Shown here: positions 53,144 through 56,990 of the stretch, one piece after another
Numbering within the stretch: position 1 is the stretch's first letter
Layout of the letters: each line of letters begins with the position of its first letter
Assembly: GCA_030648005.1 (NCBI GenBank)
Contig: JAUSIP010000017.1
Coordinates: 1-56,990 of the forward strand
DNA from: a bacterium
GTDB lineage: Bacteria > Patescibacteriota > Minisyncoccia > Phycocordibacterales > UBA12445
Length of the DNA stretch: 56,990 nt
Direction of reading: 5' to 3'
The notes under the pieces: model-generated
Database searches by the model: none
The model's input: the letters and a program-made list of their open reading frames with translations, nothing else
Told to the model about the DNA's origin: nothing
Made by a program: the position numbers and the translations under genes

Positions 53144-53917
53144 TTAATTATCTTTATTCGCCCTATCTGTTGATGTCGCGTTACCCCTTTCGGCCTTAGG
53201 GATTTTAGTAATTGTAGCTACCGCATCATTAACTGCCTTCCTAGCATCCTTCATTAATCCATCGCGAAGAGCCTTCAGGTCGCTAAAAAGCTGTTTGTGA
53301 ACTGTCTGGTAAGCAGCCTTTAGTCCCTTCATGAGCTGGCCTTGTCCCTTCTCGGTAGATGTTGCAGATGTTGTTGTGATTGTGGAAGTGTCCGCCACAT
53401 AAGTCTTGATCGCCTGTGTGCTAACTGCCGCCCGTGCGGACACAATGACAGTTTTAGCCGAAGCAATTGCTGTATCTGTGGAAGTGGTATCTGCGCCTTT
53501 CGCCTTAGCTTTCGCTGTACGATCTTCTACTTTCTTCAAGACAGAATTAAGGTGGTTAAGCACATCTGTGAAATGGTCTGTCCAAGTCTTATTCGCCTTC
53601 TCGATCTGCTCAGCTAAACGAGTTGCGAGTTGCTGTTTCTGCTTATCCTTAATATCCGCCAGGCGCTCTTTGGCCTTAGCGCGCACGTCAGCCACCTTAG
53701 CTCGAGCCTTCTCTGTATTATTCTTAATATCCTCTCTAGCCTCTTGCTTCGTAACCTTAACTTCTTCCTTGATAGCCCTGACCGCCTCTCTCCTTTCTTC
53801 TACTATAGGCCTAATCTTTGAAGTTGAAGTAGACCTTTCAACCGCCAGTACCGACGTAGCTCCAAGTAGAAGCGCCGTAACACTACCGGCAATACCGATA
53901 TTTCGTAAAATATGCAT
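53144..53917 (-). CDS. Secreted Lys/Ala-rich helical protein, 257 aa
   Basis: Signal peptide (about 1-25, ending SVLA) followed by a strongly charged, almost all-helical protein with Lys/Arg/Glu/Ala repeats (EERREAVRAIKEEVKVTKQE, KARAKVADVRAKAKERLADI) over about 35-125 and again 195-250, joined by a Thr/Ser-rich part. Long coiled coils of this type occur in several Patescibacteria surface proteins. Probably structural or wall/DNA-binding. No catalytic motif. Confidence 0.75.
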   Translation of the reverse strand: MHILRNIGIAGSVTALLLGATSVLAVERSTSTSKIRPIVEERREAVRAIKEEVKVTKQEAREDIKNNTEKARAKVADVRAKAKERLADIKDKQKQQLATRLAEQIEKANKTWTDHFTDVLNHLNSVLKKVEDRTAKAKAKGADTTSTDTAIASAKTVIVSARAAVSTQAIKTYVADTSTITTTSATSTEKGQGQLMKGLKAAYQTVHKQLFSDLKALRDGLMKDARKAVNDAVATITKIPKAERGNATSTDRANKDN

Positions 53918-53970
53918 ATTTTCTTTAATAAACTACGACCTTCTGATAATACCGCCTATTCTACACTTTT

Positions 53971-54339
53971 CTACATTCTTAGCCAGTTTTTCATAAACAA
54001 CGGCATAGTTTCTACAAACAGAGCCAGGAATGCGAAGGCAAGGCCGATATCTCGCACTGTAATGTCATTAATGCCACATGTGATGAGAACAATAACCAGA
54101 TGGATCGTACCAAGTAGTGCGCCGAGCCAAACTGTCGGATTGATCAAGAGCATTATGCCGGTTATAATCTCCAAGTAGCCTGTTTGGGTCATCATAGTTT
54201 GGAGATCAGGAAGGTATGGTAAAACCCATGGCTGTATAAATGATCCCCACCCGAGTGGATTCTGAACTACTAAAACCCCAATCCAGATGAAGGTGACCGC
54301 CAAGCCCGCTCTCAATAAATTAAATGCTATTCTATTCAT
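53971..54339 (-). CDS. DoxX-like membrane protein, 122 aa
   Basis: Four hydrophobic helices with the DoxX-type opening (LRAGLAVTFIWIGVLVVQNP) and GYLEIITGIMLLINP in the second helix. DoxX-family proteins are linked to thiol/redox complexes in the membrane but small members are mostly uncharacterised. Single-gene unit. Confidence 0.72.
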   Translation of the reverse strand: MNRIAFNLLRAGLAVTFIWIGVLVVQNPLGWGSFIQPWVLPYLPDLQTMMTQTGYLEIITGIMLLINPTVWLGALLGTIHLVIVLITCGINDITVRDIGLAFAFLALFVETMPLFMKNWLRM

Positions 54340-54449
54340 GTTGAATATATTAATAATAATCTGTTCGCATAATATAGTATACCAAAATTCAAAAGAGAAT
54401 TATCCACTCCTTGATGACAAAAGGTAGAATTTCCTATACATTAATATGA

Positions 54450-55016
54450 ATGCAGATAAAAAGCGCTGAATTTATAAAAGGGATAAGAGGGACGGATAAT
54501 ATCCTGAACGAGCAGAAGATGCAGGTAGCTTTCGTCGGGCGTTCCAATGTCGGCAAATCCAGCCTCATGAACTGCCTGCTCAACCGGGTTGATCTGGTAA
54601 AGTCCGGCAAGTTGCCCGGCAAGACCAAAGAGATCAACTTCTTTCTCGTTAATGACAAGTTCTACTTCGTCGATCTTCCGGGATACGGCTATGCCAAGCT
54701 TCCACTTGAGACAAGAGAACAGCTGGCCAAAATGATCCAGTGGTACTTACAACAAGAAGTTTTTAAAAGAAAAGTGGTGATCGTTCTGGATATTAAAGCC
54801 GGCCCAAATGAAATGGACTTAGAGATATTGCGGATCGTACAAGAAAGTGGCCAAGAAGTTATAGTTGTAGCCAATAAGGCAGACAAGCTTAATCAACATA
54901 AGCAGAGCGAGCAACTGAAGATGATCTCAGCTAAAATGCCAGGAATCATTATAATCCCCTGCTCGGCAACTACTAGATTAGGCAGAGAAGAGATACTAAA
55001 AAAGATAACTGCATAG
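54450..55016 (+). CDS. engB: EngB/YsxC ribosome-assembly GTPase, 188 aa
   Basis: Essential GTPase for 50S maturation. G1 VGRSNVGKSSLMN, G2 KTKEINFF, G3 VDLPGYGYAKLP, G4 VANKADKL and G5 PCSATTRLG are intact, and the length is standard. A TATACA at 54435-54440 is close to the start, so the leader is very short. The gene ends one base before the long hairpin at 55018-55187, which may define its 3' end. Confidence 0.95.
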   Translation: MQIKSAEFIKGIRGTDNILNEQKMQVAFVGRSNVGKSSLMNCLLNRVDLVKSGKLPGKTKEINFFLVNDKFYFVDLPGYGYAKLPLETREQLAKMIQWYLQQEVFKRKVVIVLDIKAGPNEMDLEILRIVQESGQEVIVVANKADKLNQHKQSEQLKMISAKMPGIIIIPCSATTRLGREEILKKITA

Positions 55017-55017
55017 C

Positions 55018-55187
55018 AAAACAGGCTTAGATTTTTTATTTGGTGAGTTAGTGGAATAGATTTTAGATTTGTAAGGTCTGGTTGAGGGAAACCTTTGTTA
55101 GACAGCTTGTGAACTGTTTCCCGACCCGAGGACCTTATAAATCTGAAATCTATGGAACGAACCCAATAAAAAATCTAAGCCTGTTTT
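55018..55187 (+). ncRNA. Long structured hairpin RNA downstream of engB, 170 nt
   Basis: A perfect 23-bp outer stem (55018-55040 with 55165-55187; arm begins AAAACAGGCTTAG). Further in, ATAGATTTTAGATTTG pairs with its partner near 55140 with G-U at two places, then AAGGTC/GACCTT, GGTT/GACC and GGGAAAC/GTTTCCC. The interruptions are a GA/GA internal loop (GGT-GA-GTT against AAC-GA-ACC) and small bulges. All three G-U pairs are possible only in the + strand RNA (they become A-C on the minus strand). Could be a stable ncRNA with 6S-like rod shape, a processing or terminator structure for engB, or a MITE-like palindrome. Confidence 0.65.
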
Positions 55188-55196
55188 TTATTCTAC

Positions 55197-55580
55197 CTAA
55201 TCTCTCGATAATTTCTCTACCGCCTGAAGCAACCTATCTACCTTAGCATTCAGATCCTGTATAGATCTCCTGATGTCATCATTACTACCGTGTACAGGCG
55301 TCTTATAATCTCCAGAGCTTGGCCTCTCAGCGTTTCTAGTAGCAAAATCCTTTCTAGGAAATCTGGTGTCGATTCTAGTATCACGACCCCCCTTCACCAC
55401 GAAACAGTCCTTACAGTAGACTGGCTTGTCGCCTGATGGCCGAAATGGCACCGAGCAGGACTTCTTGCACTCTGCACATGTCGCTCTATGCATCTCTACC
55501 TCGCCCCGGTCAGGGCTCCACTCCTTCTTCTTATAACCGCCCTTACTACCATAACCTCCGCCCTTCTTGTAATCTGCCAT
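55197..55580 (-). CDS. CxxC-x17-CxxC zinc-ribbon protein, 127 aa
   Basis: The N-terminal Gly/Lys/Tyr-rich tail (KKGGGYGSKGGYKKK) leads to a zinc ribbon with CAEC and CKDC separated by 17 residues, which is the CxxC-x17-CxxC family common in Patescibacteria. Then a linker and a C-terminal coiled coil (IRRSIQDLNAKVDRLLQAVE). Probably an RNA- or DNA-binding protein. Function not established. Confidence 0.85.
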   Translation of the reverse strand: MADYKKGGGYGSKGGYKKKEWSPDRGEVEMHRATCAECKKSCSVPFRPSGDKPVYCKDCFVVKGGRDTRIDTRFPRKDFATRNAERPSSGDYKTPVHGSNDDIRRSIQDLNAKVDRLLQAVEKLSRD

Positions 55581-55710
55581 ATGTCTAATTCTTATTAGTT
55601 ATTATCGAATCTTGACAGTCTGCACTAATATGGCAAAAAAGCAAGGCGGCGGATCAATTGATGATATCCAGACTTTGTGTTAGTCTTTTTATTACAAGTT
55701 AGATAGATAT

Positions 55711-55784
55711 TGCGGGATCGTCTAATGGTAGGACAGCGCCCTCTGAAGGCGTTTATCTTGGTTCGAATCCAGGTCCCGCAGCCA
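55711..55784 (+). tRNA. tRNA-Gln (anticodon CTG), CCA encoded
   Basis: Acceptor stem TGCGGGA pairs with TCCCGCA. D-loop AATGGTA, anticodon stem GCGCC/GGCGT with loop CTCTGAA giving anticodon CTG, T-arm CTTGG-TTCGAAT-CCAGG, discriminator G, then CCA. U1-A72 is typical for tRNA-Gln. A serine-recombinase gene on the opposite strand runs into it. Confidence 0.95.
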
Positions 55785-56990
55785 GAATTCGAATTGAAGT
55801 GGTGAAGCAACAAGCGGAGTGTCGCTGTGCGACACGACATCCGAATCGGCCAGAATTTTAAACGGCATTTTGAAACCGAGGGCGAGGGTGCGGTCGCGGA
55901 GGGTGGGGTTCGAGCCGACTTTTTTGAGTAAATTTTTCTGCGCCAGAAAATTTACCGGCAAAGCTGAAATAGAGGCCTCACTGCTCGCTTTAATGAAGTC
56001 GCGGCAAAGTTCGAGCCAGCGAGAGCCGTTCCGCTCAATCTCTTTCAATTTAGCCCCTAGATCAAGTTTTTGGTTGAGGAGTTTGTTCTTCTTTGCCACA
56101 TACTCTTCATTGCTAACTAGTGCCTCAAGCCGTGCATCGAGCAGTTGATCCAGTTTCTCCTCAACTAACTTGATCTGATCCTTAAGAGATTCCGCGGCGG
56201 CTCTCCCTGCTTCCACCGAGTCATGCTCCTCCTTGTCTAATTCCCGGAGCATAAACTCGGCGGCAGCAGGCGGCAAAGCAACTTGTTTGATCTCCGCCTC
56301 AATCTGTAATGCAAGGGACTCCTCGCGCACATACCTTTGCGAGCAAGCCCCGCGCTTTTTCGTGCATCTATAATAGTTATGCCCTTTTTTACGCTCGGCA
56401 GTAATAGCACACCCACATTCACCGCAACGAAGTAACCCACGAAAAGCGTACACCTCTTTGCCTCGCTCCATCGGGTGCGCCCTCCCTTGCATAACCTCCT
56501 GGCACTGATCAAAAAGTTGCTTTGACACGGCTGGCTCGTGCTTACCTTCATAGAGCTCGCCCTTAAACTTAAAACCACCATAGAAAAAGGGATTTTTCAA
56601 CAAATACTGGATATTCGACAAGGTAAGCATTTTGCCATGGCGACTACGTAAGCCGGAAAGAGCAATGAGGTCGCGGCAATCTTTCAGAGAATGTTCTCCC
56701 GTTGCGTACAATTGAAAGAGCTTGCGGATGAGGCGAAATCTATCGGGATCGGGCACCATCAGATGATTCAGCTTGTCATTCAGATACCCGGTAGGCGCTT
56801 GGCCCGGATATTCGCCTCTCCGCACCTTTTGACGCAACCCCCTTTTAACATTCTCTGAAAGATTGTCGACATAATACTTGCTTTGCCCGAACGCGATATT
56901 CAACATGAACTTTCCTTGCGGAGTGCTCTCCGCCCAGAAGGTCGGGAATTTGAGCTGGTTTAGCTTGCCGGTGTCGAGCAGATATATCAC
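55722..56990 (-). mobile_element. Large serine recombinase (partial), reading into tRNA-Gln
   Basis: 422 aa are visible; the N-terminal catalytic part lies beyond 56990. Present: the end of the resolvase domain (TPQGKFMLNIAFGQSKYYVD), the Recombinase domain (about 65-165), a zinc beta-ribbon (LLRCGECGCAITAERKKGHN, then YYRC and CSQRYV), and a coiled coil (about 250-320). Such enzymes integrate phage-like or conjugative elements with a simple two-site reaction. The last 20 codons (about 55725-55784) are antisense to tRNA-Gln and give Leu-Asp-Ser-Asn-Gln from the T-loop, so the tRNA gene is part of the ORF. It marks the end of an integrated element extending beyond the window. Confidence 0.9.

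Noticed and set aside
55625..55840. ORF with CGTWIRTKINAFRG-like text
   Set aside because: It is an antisense reading of the tRNA-Gln gene.

Overview
The window looks like a chromosome segment of a Candidate Phyla Radiation bacterium, most likely Parcubacteria (Patescibacteria). The support is the 23S rRNA gene with two group I introns and no 16S gene beside it, very tight gene packing, many short lineage-restricted proteins, several large secreted proteins rich in Thr, Ser and Gly, a free-standing MetG-type tRNA-binding domain, and a CxxC-x17-CxxC zinc-ribbon protein. TGA acts as a normal stop (for example in rodA), so the UGA-to-glycine code of Absconditabacteria and Gracilibacteria is excluded. 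The exact lineage cannot be fixed from this sequence alone.

Layout. 1-2.0 kb is a small repeat-rich accessory patch: an unknown gene, a REP-associated tyrosine transposase with a GGGGTCC/GGACCCC palindrome on each side, two decayed copies of the 3' end of rodA, and three tiny membrane-protein genes, two of them paralogous. 2.0-3.9 kb is rodA with a membrane-anchored partner. 4.0-9.4 kb holds a 56-aa basic protein, a 5S rRNA gene plus two broken 5S copies, and the 23S gene with group I introns at L1931 and L2593, read from its own promoter. 9.4-20.1 kb is mostly cell surface: a TM-helix channel-like protein, a 1781-aa protein with two seven-bladed FG-GAP propellers and an internal S74 chaperone, a ParD/RelE-type toxin-antitoxin pair, and a two-gene WxL-like surface operon. 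20.1-23.6 kb is a ribosomal protein block (S19-L22-S3-L16-L29-S17-L14-L24-L5) cut off at both ends compared with the classical S10/spc operons. 23.7-29.1 kb has two anchored proteins and a 1202-aa S-layer-like protein. 29.6-40.1 kb is housekeeping: an HTH protein, ftsK, recA, an ECF-type sigma factor, methyltransferase, obg, trxB and glutaredoxin. 40.2-45.8 kb is a MacAB-like efflux set followed by a cupredoxin and a ferric-reductase-like flavocytochrome. 45.8-55.6 kb contains a PIF1-like helicase, an rRNA methyltransferase, dUTPase, a ZIP transporter, a saccharopine-dehydrogenase-like enzyme, two more cupredoxins, a DoxX-like protein and engB. The right end is a tRNA-Gln gene with a large serine recombinase reading into it, probably one end of an integrated element.

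The strongest candidate for something undescribed is a dispersed structured-RNA element of about 126 nt present three times (33061-33186, 35171-35296, 47529-47656). Its copies differ in sequence but keep the same helices through compensatory changes, and one copy forms the leader of recA. A second candidate is a 170-nt near-continuous hairpin just after engB whose G-U pairs fit only the + strand transcript. All calls come from reading the sequence; no database search was run.
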